Positions 49,794 to 63,026 of a stretch of DNA of 64,000 bases are shown one piece after another (the first letter of the stretch is position 1; each line of letters opens with the position of its first letter). A program made the position numbers and the translations under genes. The DNA is from Adenanthera pavonina (taxonomy: Eukaryota; Streptophyta; Magnoliopsida; Fabales; Fabaceae): the NCBI GenBank assembly GCA_026686845.1, contig JAIVEN010000015.1:24347501-24411500 (forward strand), given 5' to 3'. Under the pieces are notes generated by a model that did no database searches, was not told the origin of the DNA, and saw only the letters and a list, made by a program, of their open reading frames with translations.

Positions 49794-52337
49794 TGTAATA
49801 TCCCAAAATTTTACTGGATATCAAGTAATAAAAGAGTAAGAAATAAATGATAACATGGAATGTACAAGCAATTCGCGAAAATGAACAGATACCATTTTAC
49901 GTGAAATAGGGCAAATAGTTCATTTTTTCGGGGCAGACGGAAAAATGAGAAATTATATTTTTGCCCCTAAAGAATTATAAAAATGACATCCACATCTCAA
50001 AATTTATAAAAATCACGTGGAATGAGAAGAGAAAATCCCTTGGGAAAAATTACACCCAATGACTTGAAAGTTTCAAAAATTATAATTTAACCCCGGGTCA
50101 GGGGTAATTTTGTAAATATGTAAAATTACTGTCAGAACAAAGTCCTCAATGAGAGAAGTCTAATGGTATATGGCATTGAGGGTTAATGATTAAGAATGAA
50201 GAAATAATTAGCGTCAAGTGTCCAAAAGTAACTTTAAATGGATAAAGTAGATTGTGGGCCTCATGGACAATTGAAAGATAACCAGGACAAGATATGGGCC
50301 TCATATAGATATCATTTGGGATAGGATAGTTAAGGAAATATAAAAATAAATTTAGAATAGTCTTATAACCTAAAAATGCTAAATTAAATTACTATAAAAG
50401 GTGGTTTTATTGGTACAGTTAAAAATTACCCACTTTAAGATATATCTGAACCAGGAAAAATTAAGCAATTTTGGACACTTGAAACTCTCTCCTTAGGCTT
50501 GAAAATAGGGCAGTTTGGGCGGCATAAATTTTTGGAAAAACTTCCACAAGAAGTTGTTGAAATTTTGGCCAAAATGTAACCATGGTTAGCTTAGGTTGTT
50601 AACCATGATTAAGCCACTTAATTAACCACTTAAACTCTCTCTTTCCTTCTCATTTTCACAAGTCTGCAGTAGCAAACAGAAGGAAGAAAAACACAAAGAG
50701 AGAAGAGAGCGAAAGAAGAAGAAGAAATTCAAGGGCAATCAAAGATTCAAGTTGGTAAGTTGTCTTCTACCACTTCAAGCTTATAGATGGTAGTATTAGA
50801 AGCATGGTTCATGGTGTATTTTCCTTCCTCCTTCTCTTAGGGTTTCGGACAAACTAAGATTAAGGAAGGAAATGAGTTTTTCAACCATTAAACATGGGGA
50901 AATGCAAGATTAGTCACTTAAAGCATGAATATGGAAGTAGTTTGATGTAATAAGAAGCATAGCAATTTCTTCTTAATTTTCATGATTTTGGCTAGAAAGG
51001 GGTTTATATTTAGAGTAGGAATTTCATGTTTTTTTTACCCCAAAAATGGATTCCTTGGGTCCAAATTAGTTAAATAAGTGTTGGTTTCAAGAAAAACTCA
51101 AAGGAAAGCTAAGTGAGACTTTTAGGTTTAATGTACAATGTATAGTGTTCTTCATGAAACCAGTGGCTAAAGTGCTTGAAGGATGATATGGTTAGGTTCA
51201 AGGAAGTGTTGGAAGGTCCAAGAAGTGGTGGACCAAGTGTGGGAAGCAAGGGAGTGCTATAAAGTAGGTAGATTTCCTTATTTGCATCACATTGTCATAC
51301 TTGTTTTCTTTGATATTTGACACTATGGTATATGAATGAAATGTTGTTTTGTAATGTTTCTATATTCTTGGCTGAGTTGTATGAGGGGTTTTAAATCCCG
51401 TGATATCCATTTTTCAAAATGAAACTTTGCCAAAATTTTTGTAAAATGTATGTCTTAATGTGCCTATTATTGAAGCTTACATGATGTTTCTATGCAAATT
51501 GTGATGATATGTTGCATGTCTGGAATTTATCTATTGAGATTCTTTGAATCTTACCCTCCCACATATTAACTATGGTTAGGAAGCAACAATGGCAAGACCT
51601 CCAAGAAAGAGAAAGGAAAGGAGAAAGTACTTGGACATTAATGTGTTGTTAGTTGCAATGGCCATGAACATAGAACTTTGGTGTAAATTTGTACATATAG
51701 TGTTAAATCTGTTTCTCCAAACTTTTATGTTTCTTTAAGTCTTAGTGAATGTATGACATGATTTGAGGATGAATTATGGCCATGTAAATATTTTACAACT
51801 TTTGTTGGTAAAGTATTAGGATGTAGAGGGTCATTCTAACCACTATAGAGTAAACCTGCTACTGTTTGAACATTTTGAGATGTAAAGTATAAATGTTATA
51901 TATGGTTATAAATTAGATATAAATAGCTTTAAAATGGTCTAAAGAGCACTCAATTTGGATGAGTGTACAAATTATAGTGAGTTTTCAAAATTAACCCAGA
52001 AAACTGGATTTCCAGAAATTCACCATATGAACAGTGAAATTTCACAAAATTTACTGTACTAATTGGCCAAGTAATTACTCTATTTTATATTTTTTCCATA
52101 TATAAAATATTTTAATCTATATTTGGAGACTTGAATCACTATCATATGATTTTTATTGAATTATTTATGACTTTTCATAATTCATCAGGAAAAATGGAAT
52201 TTCTCACTTGAACAGTACCACGAAAATGAAAAATTTTGTTTTTAAATTTTAAGTGATTCAAACTTCTAATTAAGTATAATTGGACTCTAATAAGGTCTAA
52301 TACATGGGAAAAAGGTCCTAAATCAAGGGGTGTTACA
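49794..52337 (+). mobile_element. Solo LTR inserted in the Helitron Rep region
   Basis: 2544 bp, TGTAATATCCCAAAATTTTA ... TCAAGGGGTGTTACA. Flanks AATTT and AAGTT are a probable target duplication with one change. Same family as the inner LTR at 42638-45538 but in the opposite orientation. An untranslated-leader-like part at 50640-50760 is rich in GAAGAA, and a possible GGTAAGT splice donor follows at 50754-50760. No coding domain. Confidence 0.82.
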
Positions 52338-53750
52338 AAGTTCATCTTCATTTACATGTTCTCTGATGTATCAGAAGAACTTAGTTAGTTTTCTTCACAA
52401 TATCTTTTTAATTTTGGCTAGTTTGGATTACATGTAAAAGTAAGAAAAAGGTTGGGAAATCTAGACTAGTGACAAATTGCCATTGCATCTTGGTATGTTT
52501 GGATTAAATATCTAGCACCTCTTGTAAATAATGATGGTAATATCACCCATTTACCAACTAATAAGGCAATTGTGTCTCTTTTAATAATAGCTTCAGAAAT
52601 GCCTTGATACATGTTGATGCATATTTCTTTTCGATGGATTCTGATAAATTGGAGTCATTGTAATTCCATCATCATATAACCATAAAAAATGAACTATTGT
52701 AGTAATTTCTTGCCTGAGAGTAGTAATGAAACTTCATTGTGCCTAGACATCAACCTATATGTGAGACATTCTCTAATTGTCACCCTTTCTCTTTTGTATT
52801 CTTTCTATAAGTTTGTATCTATGTGTAGGATGTCATCTCTGTGTCTAGCTTCACCAAAGGGAAATACTAAAGGGTATTGCAAAGGTATATATGCTGCATG
52901 TGTTTCACTAATTCTCTTTAATTCTTGTATCTCTTTTCAACAATGATGTCTTTTACATGGTATGACATAACAATATCTCCAACAACCAATGTTGTAACTT
53001 CAAATGATGAGGGCAAGTTATAAATGTGCCTATTTTTTTCTCTTTTGGATAAAAGGCATTGTTTCATCTCCAATTGGTCATTTGCTTGAAGCAGAGTTGA
53101 TGCTAGTCTATACTCCTTAACATATATATTCATTGCATCTAATTCATGCATTATATTGCATGTAATTTTTGGGTCAATGTTGCCACTTTTCTAATGCTTG
53201 TTGCATTAAAGTTGAAGTTCATTAGTTACAATTGTAATTTGAATCACGTGTTTCAATTATATGCATATAAGTAGAAAGAGTGGTAATACATTACTTCATC
53301 AATTATGTTTAGTATTTCATTCTCTGTGTCATATATATATAATTGAGAGTACACAAGCTTCTAACCTTCAGGGGGTAGTAAGCTGTCAATCCTATGGTAA
53401 TTCTATCTTGATAAAGCAAAACTATATGGACCTTGGCCTGAGTTAATTAAGTGATTAACTTATCCTCCCATAGATGTGAATAAGAACATATTATTGTAAC
53501 TCCAGACATTCGACAAAAATTTCTTGGATTCAGGTGACTTTTTGTTGAGGAATAACTTCTTCAAGTAAGGGGGTGGCTCTAGCATTGGTGGCAACTTAAT
53601 TTTTCCATTCCCATAACAAAGCAAGAATGATAGAGTTGTAGTTTTAGGACCCTTTTTAATCCTTTCATTATACCACATGTGTGCTCCACAAAACTTGCAG
53701 ATATAAGTTGAGTCATCTTCATCCAAGTAGCCTGTTCACATGAAAAAATT
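52338..53750 (-). pseudogene. Helitron Rep N-terminal part
   Basis: From the N-terminal side (high coordinates): a zinc-finger-like CKFCGAHMWYNER (about 53690), YKEYRLA-type and HIYNLPSSFEVTTLVVGD (about 53000), IVEKRYKN (about 52925), YLCNTL-YFPL in place of the usual LQYPLLFP (about 52870), then TFFLTFTCNPN-PKL next to the LTR border (about 52420). The order matches plant Helitron Rep proteins. Many stops are present. Confidence 0.8.
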
Positions 53751-56700
53751 ATTTAAATAAATAACTTATCTTATTTTAGATCACAAAATATAACTTGAGG
53801 TTGAATTCACTAATTTATTGTCAACATATACCACAATCTGCGATTGAATTCTGATATGGTTCCTCATTTGAATTGTTGGGACCAATTTCTTCTTTTTCAT
53901 CAATCACTTCATTAGACTCTGTTAAGAATGTTGAGTATTATAATAAATGTATATGTTGTGATAAGTAAAACATGTTTGAAAATGATTTTCAAGTGTTAGT
54001 TAAAAGTTGGCATCCTATTTCTATGTAACAATTAGATAAGGGATGAAAAAATTACAGTTATTTTATCATTGTGGAGTAGCTATTTTACTTGGTTGGATAG
54101 ATGTGCTTGCAAAGTTGATTTCATCTTGGAAGTTAACTATAAATGGTAAACATGAAAAGTTCAATGGTCACCAATTTGTACATAAAATTAAAATTTAACT
54201 TAAGATTCCCAATGATCTTAGAAACCAATTTCGTGAGGCACTGAGAAATTATGGATTCACTTCTTTTTAGCTTCCCTAAACTCGTCTGTTATTGGAGCAC
54301 ATTTACCTTCTGTAAATACAACAACAATTAGATAAGGGAGGAAAAAATTTACAATTATTTTATCATTGTGGAGCAATAGGTGGTAAAGTAGGTTATGTAG
54401 GTTTGCAAATATGCATTTCCAACTAAGTTTGTGTTTGGGGGTTATTCGTAAGATTGAGCTACTGAAAAAACATGATGTCTTTCATTTATTTCTTTTGGTT
54501 GGTCAAATATATTGTATAGTTTGTCAAATGCAACCTAACTTGTATTGTCTTCGGAAATGGACATGTGGATGATCATTGTCTTGGTGGTGTCTTACTACAT
54601 AGTACTATCTTTCCAATTAAAGTTGGTAATATGATGTTTTCTATGTATGATTAAAAGCAATGTGTACATTAATCTGTAGAGGAGATTCTACTAAGAATGA
54701 TGAGTATTAAGGGTGATCTAGATATATTATTAAGATCATATAGTGTTATGAGTAATCAGTATTATAGTGAAAGCTTATCATGCAATAATCACAACATCTA
54801 TAAAACTATATTTTATGATTTACTTAAAAGTTGTTGTTCTATCACTATGTCACATAAACATAAGACAGGTAAAAAGATGCTTTCATTTTATCAACATATC
54901 ATAGCTTGTTACATGGATGGAGAGATCTACATGGAATGTTGACTTCATTTTCAAAATTAATTGTAAATGGAATACATTAAAAGTTCAATGCTCACCAATT
55001 TCCATCTAAAATTGATAATTATGCTAAGCATCTGAGTAGAACTTTGTAAACTTGTTTCTTAAGACACAAAAAAATTGTGGATTGACCTCTTCTTAACTTG
55101 ACTAAAATGCTCTGTTATTGTAGTAGGTTGACATTCAACAAATTTAGCAGCAAGTGTGAAAGGAGGTTGAATAGGGCCTGCAAATATGCAATCGAGACCA
55201 AGTGCTGAGGGTTATTGCAAGATAGTTTTAGGGCCAAAACAACATGATTTCCTATAGAAATTTGCTTTGATTGGTCAAAATATATTGCAAGCTTTGTTAG
55301 AAGCTCTATTTACCTGTAGCTGGATACATGCAGCCACTAATGTCCTATCTTGGGAAATGCCTATGTGGAGCAACATTCTCTTTGTGCTACCTTGCTACTA
55401 AATGGAATGTAAAAATTAAAGTTGCTGCTAAATTGAATACAAATTTAAGACTAATTTGGACAATGGGAAACATGAGAACCTATTTGCTTTGCAGCATCAA
55501 AGCTGTGCATTAAATTCTTCCCCACGTTTGTAATGTCTTTAAGAGCTTCTTGAGGTTGAGGGCATTTATAGTGCACCATGGGATTTTTCATTGAACATGT
55601 ACTTGGTCATGGATATTGTTCCTCACTAAATTCAGTTGTTGGCAGCTCAAGAAGACAACCTGCTTGAACACAAATGGATATAATGAGATAGTTATATTAT
55701 AGTCAATGATTTGATTTGATGTGTGACAAAAGATCCCTACTAATATCATTAGGCGAATTGTTTTCTTGGAAGAACTAGTTCATGGAATATTGTTTTTGAC
55801 TTGTCCTACTTCTCTTGAACATTTTGAACACTATATTATTTACTCTTATAGGGGATAGAGTAGTTGTATCAACGGACAAAATCAAAACTTGAATATACTA
55901 ATGCAATAATGGTTGGCTGAAGCAATAATAATTAATGCAAACCACTGTTATGATAGAGCCACAAGAAATACAGAAGAGGAAAACAAACCATAAATATAGC
56001 TATTTGAGTGAAAAGTAGTTAGGTTCTAAGGACATATATCATACCTATTTATTTGTGCCCTTTCTATTAAGTTGATATTAACTTATATAAGAAGGAATCA
56101 ATGAATCTTTGAGGTCCATGAGTGCTTGAATAATCTGACTCCAATGATCATTAATCCATACTTTCTTCCTTGAACTAAGGTACAACAACTTCAATGATCT
56201 TAATTACTTAGCTTGTTGTGCTTAGGGTCTGAGACTTGAATGTGAAGAAATGAGAGAGACGTAAGCTAAAAGAATAAGGTGCTCTAAAATTCTCCCGGAA
56301 TTTTGGTGGAGGGAAAGTAAGAGTCAAAGTTGGAGGCAAATGTGTGATTTGATTGGAACTAAACTTACAATAAGAGGATAATATTTTTATTGCAAAATAA
56401 ATTTTTATTTAGAAATTCTTTTTTGGCTAATGAAGTTGTCAAATCACAAGCATGGCATATTGTGTTTGCATTAAATGTTCAATCCTTATTTTAGTTTTTT
56501 TGTCTAAAAGGAAATGATTTTTATTTCAAAATAAAAATGTATGAAGCAAAATTTCGATGTTGTTAGCTAGTTTCTGGTCCTACGATTGTAATGTTAGCTT
56601 TGGTGGGATGAAAATAGCCTTGCATTTCCTTCATTGAGATGGAAGTACTTCTTAAGTTTTAGTAGATTGTTATCATCACCATTTGTCTTCATTAAATGCA

Positions 56701-57566
56701 AGGTGTATTCACTATTGTCTTTTATCTATATTTTCCCCCTTTATTATTATTTGTTAGTACAACATGTCTTGTATCTAGTTCCAACAATTACACACATGGA
56801 TTGAGTCTTTCTAGTGTTCATGAGTGTTGTTATCGGATGTACAGGTTTTCCATGTAACTTTGATGGAAACTGGCTTGAAGTAAATTGTGACTAAAGTGAT
56901 CTTTATTTAATTTTCAGTATTATTAGTCAATTATTGGTGATGCTGTGATTAATTTCTAGTATTTATTATTAATCCTTGCTCTTACTTTTATTAAATTTTT
57001 TATTTAGTTTGGATTATATTGATGGTAATAATTAACATTGCTAATTCTAAAATTTTCAATGGCCTCTCTATATTGTTACAAATGATGTCATTAGTTATTT
57101 AATTGTAAAACTTTTTTATCATTTTTAACTGATTATTATGTCTATGATGAATTTTTTATATTCTAAACTCAATATTTTACTTTAAGCATCATTTTTTTTC
57201 TCTAATTCAATAACTATTAATAGTTGTTGGAAATGAACAAAATAGGTGTTGAAGGGCCTTACTATAATTCTTTTGTATTGTACTTATTTTTTATTGTTGT
57301 CTATAGTGCGTAATAAATAAAAGCTCTATTGAAGGGAATGAATATAAAACAATGGCTATTGCTCATGGAGAGTATAAATTTGAATGGCCTAGAAGGAATA
57401 ATCATCCAAAATAGAATAAAGATATCATCCACGTTACCATTTGCGGCCCAGCTTTTTCTAGCTAATGAGTTATATTCATTACAAGAAGTATTCGTGTTTT
57501 ACCTAGAGCCCATTTGTACATAATTTAAACTTGCATCCAAAAAATACAAATCCAAAATATTGATGA
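53751..57566. other. Unidentified region with a diverged internal duplication
   Basis: 54117-54600 and 54938-55400 are colinear, strongly diverged copies. Landmarks are 'aaaagttcaatg(g/c)tcaccaattt', '(c/g)tctgttattg(g/t)ag' and 'ttggtcaaa(a)tatattg'. A separate short repeat, 'attagataaggga(t/g)gaaaaaa', is at 54030 and 54322. It lies between the Helitron Rep part and the RPA-like fragment, so it could belong to the Helitron's accessory genes, but no domain could be read in any frame. The rest, 55500-57566, shows nothing recognisable. Confidence 0.35.
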
Positions 57567-59920
57567 TGTTAGGTTGGTTGGTCACTCAAGAGGGGGGGTG
57601 AATTGGATGATGTAAGATTTTTGCCATTTTTAGATCACAACCCAAATTCACCAAATGTGCCATAAAACAGGAATGAACAGAGAGAGTTAAGTGTAGCAAT
57701 TGAATAGAGGAGATGAAGAGCAATACACAGCAATTTATATTGGTTCAACCTAACCACTTGGCCTACATCCAGTCCCCAAGCCACCACTTGGGATTTTCCA
57801 CTATATCCCATGGGTTTGATCCGAGCACCTGTGAAGCATTAGTACATCTTACAAGTTTCAGTAGGCACTTGTGAAGCCACTTTCCCCAAACCCTTACAAG
57901 ATGTGTAATCTCCCTTAGTGATACCCCATACTAAGTATATACCCAGAAAATAGTAGAGAAGAATGAATACAGAATGAAAACTCTCATTTAGAGTAAATGA
58001 TACATTAAAAGCTTACTCTATTAAGGTGAGTTTTTCAAGTGATGTTGATACAGAAAGATTTTATGTATATGAACAACATTTTCTCATAAACACACTTTAG
58101 ATTGTTACCCATGAGTTTAAATGATATTTTATTTATAGATTTGTTGTGTAACTAGACTTTAGACACAAGATCTATCCATTAGAAACAAGTTCTAGCTGTT
58201 ACTCTGCAAAAAGAACTATTCAACTACTGCTTTAAATGCGTCTGACAGAAGTTATGTGGATAACCTCCTTAGGTTATGCAAATAACGGGTGACCATTGGC
58301 TCTTAGTTTCAATGTTAGACTTTTGTTATGCGGATGACGTTCATTCCAAAATGACTAAGTTTTAGCTCAAAAACATTTTCATGAAAATCAACTTACTTGT
58401 CAAATAATCATCTCACAAACTTGGATACCTTTGAGGATTATTAGAATAACCTCTTAGGATGTTATTCCTTATTCGGATAACATTTAATCAGCACAAACTA
58501 AGTTTCTAAAAAATAATCAGCACAAACTATGTTTCTGTAAAACATAGGTTATCAGGATAACCTCCCAAGGTTATGCTGATAACGAATTTAGCTGAAGAAA
58601 GTCCAAGTGCTTTGTACCATAGGTTATACTAATAACCTCCCTAGGTTATACTGAAATCAAATTTAACATAAGTTGTCAGCACAAACTAAGTTTCTGAAAA
58701 ACATAGGTTATCAGGATAATCTCCCAGGGTTATGCTAATAACAAATTTAGCACAAACTAAGTTTCTGAAAAATATAGGTTATCAGGATAACCTCCCAAGG
58801 TTATGGTGATAATGAATTTAGCTGAAGAAAGTCCAAGTGTACTAAATTATAGGTTATCAGGATAACCTCTCTAGGTTATGTGGATAACCTACACGTTATG
58901 GGGATAACCTCCCTAGGTTATGTGAATAACGAGCTGCACAGTGCAAGTGGCCTTTACTGTTTACTCCCTTATGTGAATAAGGTAGGCACCTTATCAGGAT
59001 AACGACCTAGACAGAGCCGAGGACATAGTGCACATCTACGTTATGCAGATAACCTCAAGCCCTTTTCGTGAAATCGAAGAAGGGACATTTAGAAAAACTG
59101 AGATTGAGTCTTTTATCCTCATAACCTTTACTGGTTATATGCATAAGGTAATCCTTTTCATGAAAACAAGATGAGAACACTTAGAAACAGCTTTGAAATT
59201 GAAACTTTATCATCATAAGCAAAAACATTTTCATGAAAAATAAAGTGAGCACTTAAAAACAATTTTAAAACTGAGACTTCTTCCTCATAGGGTAGCTCTT
59301 TTCATGAAAATCATTTTGAAAACATGAGCCAAACACCAAATTCATTTGTTAGCCATTATTTCTCAATTCTAACATATGCTAACATCTTATTTACTTAATC
59401 TAACTCATTTAAAATATATGGTAGCAAGATTAAGTAATTTTTAAAAGATTAATCCCACCTCAAGACCTAAGTAAAAACAAAATATACCTAGTGACTAGGT
59501 CTTCAAATGTTAAGTTCCACATTCACTTGGTCATTTCCTTCTTGACATGCTCTCTTTTGATCTTCTATTCTTAGAGCATCCTTTCTCTTCTTCTTTCTTA
59601 AGTGAGTCATGATGTTGATTTTCATTTCTTTATTCCAATGCTCACTTTTCCCACTTAAACCATCCTACATTTAATATATTTCACTTACAAACCAATTAGT
59701 TAATCCAATTTGTGTATCCAAAATATATTATTCATTGTAAGAGGACAGTGAATATACTTGCACATAGCATGATATATGTATTATAAACATAATTAAATAT
59801 ATGATAATGCATATTTTACTTCTTTAAGGAACATTATATATGTTAGATACATATGATTTATTTGTTCCTTATTAAACTATTTTTGTCATCATCAAAACTT
59901 ATATTACATTAATCCTAACA
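57567..59920. mobile_element. Solo LTR carrying a GGTTAT/ATAACC palindrome array
   Basis: 2354 bp with matched ends TGTTAGG ... CCTAACA and perfect GATGA target duplications at 57562-57566 and 59921-59925. Near the left end it has the CAAGAGGGGGGGTGAATTGG stretch, which I know from many plant LTRs. It has no coding domain. It is homologous to 60478-62183 on both sides, but the middle (about 58253-59340) is a different sequence: an array of short palindromes. Orientation is undetermined without an internal region. Confidence 0.85.
58253..59060. repeat. Array of GGTTATnnnnATAACC palindromes inside the solo LTR
   Basis: More than ten near-palindromic units such as GGTTATCAGGATAACC (for example about 58551, 58775 and 58850) and GGTTATGCTGATAAC alternate along the segment. 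Several also sit in larger tandem units of roughly 100-200 bp with 'cacaaactaagtttctgaaa' and 'gctgaagaaagtccaagtg'. Single strands could fold into many small stems. Confidence 0.85.
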
Positions 59921-60477
59921 GATGACACAACACAAAAGGGCTTTAATCCAAAAACCAATGAAGCCCTATTACATCTTTGATACTGAGCCTAATACTTGAC
60001 GTTTATATCTATCTATATCATATAGACAAAAGGACCAGAACAATCAGCACAGTTAGTCGGTTAATCTTTTCTTGGTTGATCATCTTACTGGGTTTTGTTG
60101 TGGACAAATTGGGTGTGCACATCTCTGCTGTCCCTATTACTTGCTATTCATATGTGCACCTTTTCCCATTGTATTTGTCTTTACTCTTTGATTGGAAAGT
60201 TGCCACAAACTCAACAATTGTCACATTATCAATGTTCAGATTATCTAAATCAGAACCATTTTGGAATGTAGATGACCCAACATGAGTTGAACATGGCATC
60301 ATTATCCTTTATGAGATAGCTTGACTCATGTAGAAGAGTGATTGATATCACATCTCTACCCGATAGTTGGGAATCCTATACGTGCATAAACAAAGAAAAC
60401 AATATCATCAAGAATTTACCCATAACGTGTTCATGACACATCTTAGATTATAGAAAAGACAAATTACATCTCCAATT
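59921..60477. other. Spacer between two related solo LTRs
   Basis: A minus-strand frame near 60270-60150 reads NIDNVTIVEFVATFQSKSK, faintly like the linker before the last OB fold of RPA70-type proteins. This is too weak to call as a gene. It may be the same pre-insertion Helitron DNA as at 62.2 kb. Confidence 0.25.
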
Positions 60478-62183
60478 TGTTAAGTTGACTGATCACCCAA
60501 GAGGGGGTAATGCAAGATTTTCGCCTCTTTTGAAGTGTAGCCCAATTTCATCAAATGTTGCAGCAAAACAGAAATAAATGGAGTATGATGAAGGATATAA
60601 ATGAAATAAGAAGGTGAAGAGCAAGACATAAGAATTTATATTGGTTTGGACCAAACCACTTGGCTTACATCTAGTTCTCAAGCTAACACTTGAGATTTTC
60701 ACTATATCCCACAAGTTTGATTCGGGCACTTGTAACGTCTCAGTATATCCCACAAGTTTAACTATGATTCTACCCAGAAATTATAGAAAGAAGGATTACA
60801 GAATTGAAACTCTCTTTAAGAGTGGATAATACATTGAAACTCACTTTAATGAGGTGGGTTTAGCTTTGAATACTAATACAGAAAGATTTTATCCATTGTA
60901 GCAACATTTTGGCATATAAATGCTTAATATTGTTACCTAAAGCTTTGAATAAGGTTCTATATATAGATTTCTAGCTAAACTAATTGTTAGGCATATAATT
61001 TATTTGTTAGACACAAGTTTTAGCTGTTACTTTGCAAAAAGAGCTATTCAACAACCACATTAAATACATCTAACATACCAAAATTTGACTTTTAGAGCTT
61101 AACAGACAAATTTTGCAGAGTTAGCATAGTTATATGTTTAACGTTGAACCTTAAAATTCGTATGTTATTAAGTTATATTCAAATTTCGAGTTTACAAAAG
61201 ATGCCCCATGTTAGTTTGTGTGAATTTTCATATTGGAAGTACATCTATTGGGTTTGAACAGTTGCTTCAAATTTTTATAATGTACTTCAAAATTTGAATT
61301 TTAGAAACTGAAATTCGTCTATTAAAGGCATGTTCAACATGATTTAAAAGTTCTTACTTTGAAGTTCACACTTTGAAGCTCAAAGTTCTTCTATCAAACG
61401 CTGTGACTTTGAACTCACTTTGAACTTCACTAATAATCGAATTTTAACAAAGTTTCATGCAAATTTTGCACACTATCACTAACTATGCTTAGCCCGAAAT
61501 TTGAATTTTAGATTCAAAATTCATTTAACAAAGGTAAAACCTCTATAACTTTGAACTTCAACAAGTAAAATATGAATTTTGCACAGAATAAGCATGAATC
61601 AAATAGCAAAATTTGTCTGTTAGCTAATATATCTTAATTTTAGCATATGCTAACATTTGATTTACTTAATCTAACTTGTTTAAAATATATGGTAATAAAA
61701 TCAAGTAAATTTAAAAGATTAAACCACCTCAAGATCTAAGTGAAAACAAAATATACCTAATGGCTAAATCCTCAAAAATTAAGCTCCATTTTCACTTGGT
61801 CACTCCATTCATGGCATGTTCCCTTCTGATCTTCAATCTTGGAGCATCATTTCTCTTCTTCTTCTGAGTGAGACATGATGTTAATTTTTTTCTTTATTCC
61901 AATGCTCACTCTTCCTTCTTGGACAATCCTATATTTAATATATTACACTAACAAACCAAATAGTTAGTCTAATTTATATATCCAACTTATATTATAAAAT
62001 ATAAAAGCACAGTGGATATATTAATACATAACAAAATATATGTATTATAAATATAATTAATCACATATTAATATACATTTTACTTCTTTTAGTAATAAAA
62101 TATATTTAGACAAATATAATGCATTTGTTCCTTATTACTTTAAATTTTTCATCATCACAATTTATATTATATTAAACCTTACG
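60478..62183. mobile_element. Older solo LTR of the same family, with a different inner array
   Basis: 1706 bp, TGTTAAGTTGACTG ... AAACCTTACG. The flanks CAATT/AAATT are a weak target duplication. Colinear with 57567-59920 at the left (CCAAGAGGGGGTAATG, TTTATATTGGTT, CTGCAAAAAGAGCTATTC-like) and at the right ('catatgctaacat', 'aaaatatatggtaa', 'cacctcaaga'). The middle, about 61080-61610, instead holds AAATTTGAATTTT/AAATTCGT-type motifs. The more degenerate ends suggest a greater age. Confidence 0.75.
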
Positions 62184-62560
62184 AAATTGAATATGTTAAT
62201 CCTTGTACATGGTCTTCTTCATTGTTGTAGTCCAGGACACAATTGGTACAAAAATTTTTGTTGACATTTTGATGATCCACCTTGACCTTTAAAAGCACAT
62301 TTTGTCCTTATTTCAAGCTTCCTAGGAAATCAGTAAGGCCTTTTGTTCTACAAGATAGACATGTGAAGAAAATATCAACATAAAAGAGAGCAAATTCTGA
62401 AATGTATAAGTTAGAAACAAACAACTGTGTTGACATGGTCAAGTTCCTCTTTCAACTCTCTGGTAGATACGTCTAGTAATTTCATGTCTAACCGGTCAAA
62501 GAACATAATTGATGTGCTACCAATGTGATCAATCACGACGTTGTAGACTCTGAACCTACA
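62184..62560 (-). pseudogene. RPA70-like OB-fold fragment, probably a Helitron accessory gene
   Basis: Minus-strand translation gives RFRVYNVVIDHIGSTSIMFF then DRLDMKLLDVSTRELKEEL. After an interruption it reads LLKVKVDHQNVNKNF. This matches the order of the last DNA-binding OB fold of RPA70-like proteins (a variable-D-x-G-x-x-F-x-x-FDR stretch and a following F-x-V-K-V strand). Plant Helitrons often carry RPA-like genes, and this lies upstream of Rep on the same strand. Stops and frame changes make it a pseudogene. Alternatively it is an unrelated RPA-like relic, or the interruption is an intron. Confidence 0.5.
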
Positions 62561-63026
62561 CAAGAAGGTTGAATTGTCAAGGAAGTAAAATTAATAGGAA
62601 GGGTTGCAAAGCATTAGGGAAGAACAACTCAAATAAGTGGAAATTGGTCAAACTTGGGCTCAATAACCGAGGAATCCTTCTTGCATCCAAAGCAATGGGG
62701 AAAATTGTTCTTAGGTTTTGGTTTGGTACTATAGTTAGCACATCTATCATACATCTAGCCAAAGTTAGTCGCCAATTTTTGAATTGTAGCCAAAATGACA
62801 ACAATTGTACTTTGACAAGCCATTAATAATGAATTGAAGTAGGGATGAAGTACATGAAAGCATCAAAACAAAGAGAACACAAAAGTTTTATCTACTTAGT
62901 ATTTTGATAATAGCTGATGTATTGTGTATTTTCTCGGATATGTAAGAAGACTTGTAGAAGGGATATGCTCTGATAAAGTAGAATCTCTTGGGTAAAGGTT
63001 GGAGTCTTAATTGTAGTGGATAAGGG
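62561..63026. other. Unassigned DNA
   Basis: Upstream (minus-strand) continuation of the RPA-like fragment would fall here, but no further domain could be read. Confidence 0.35.
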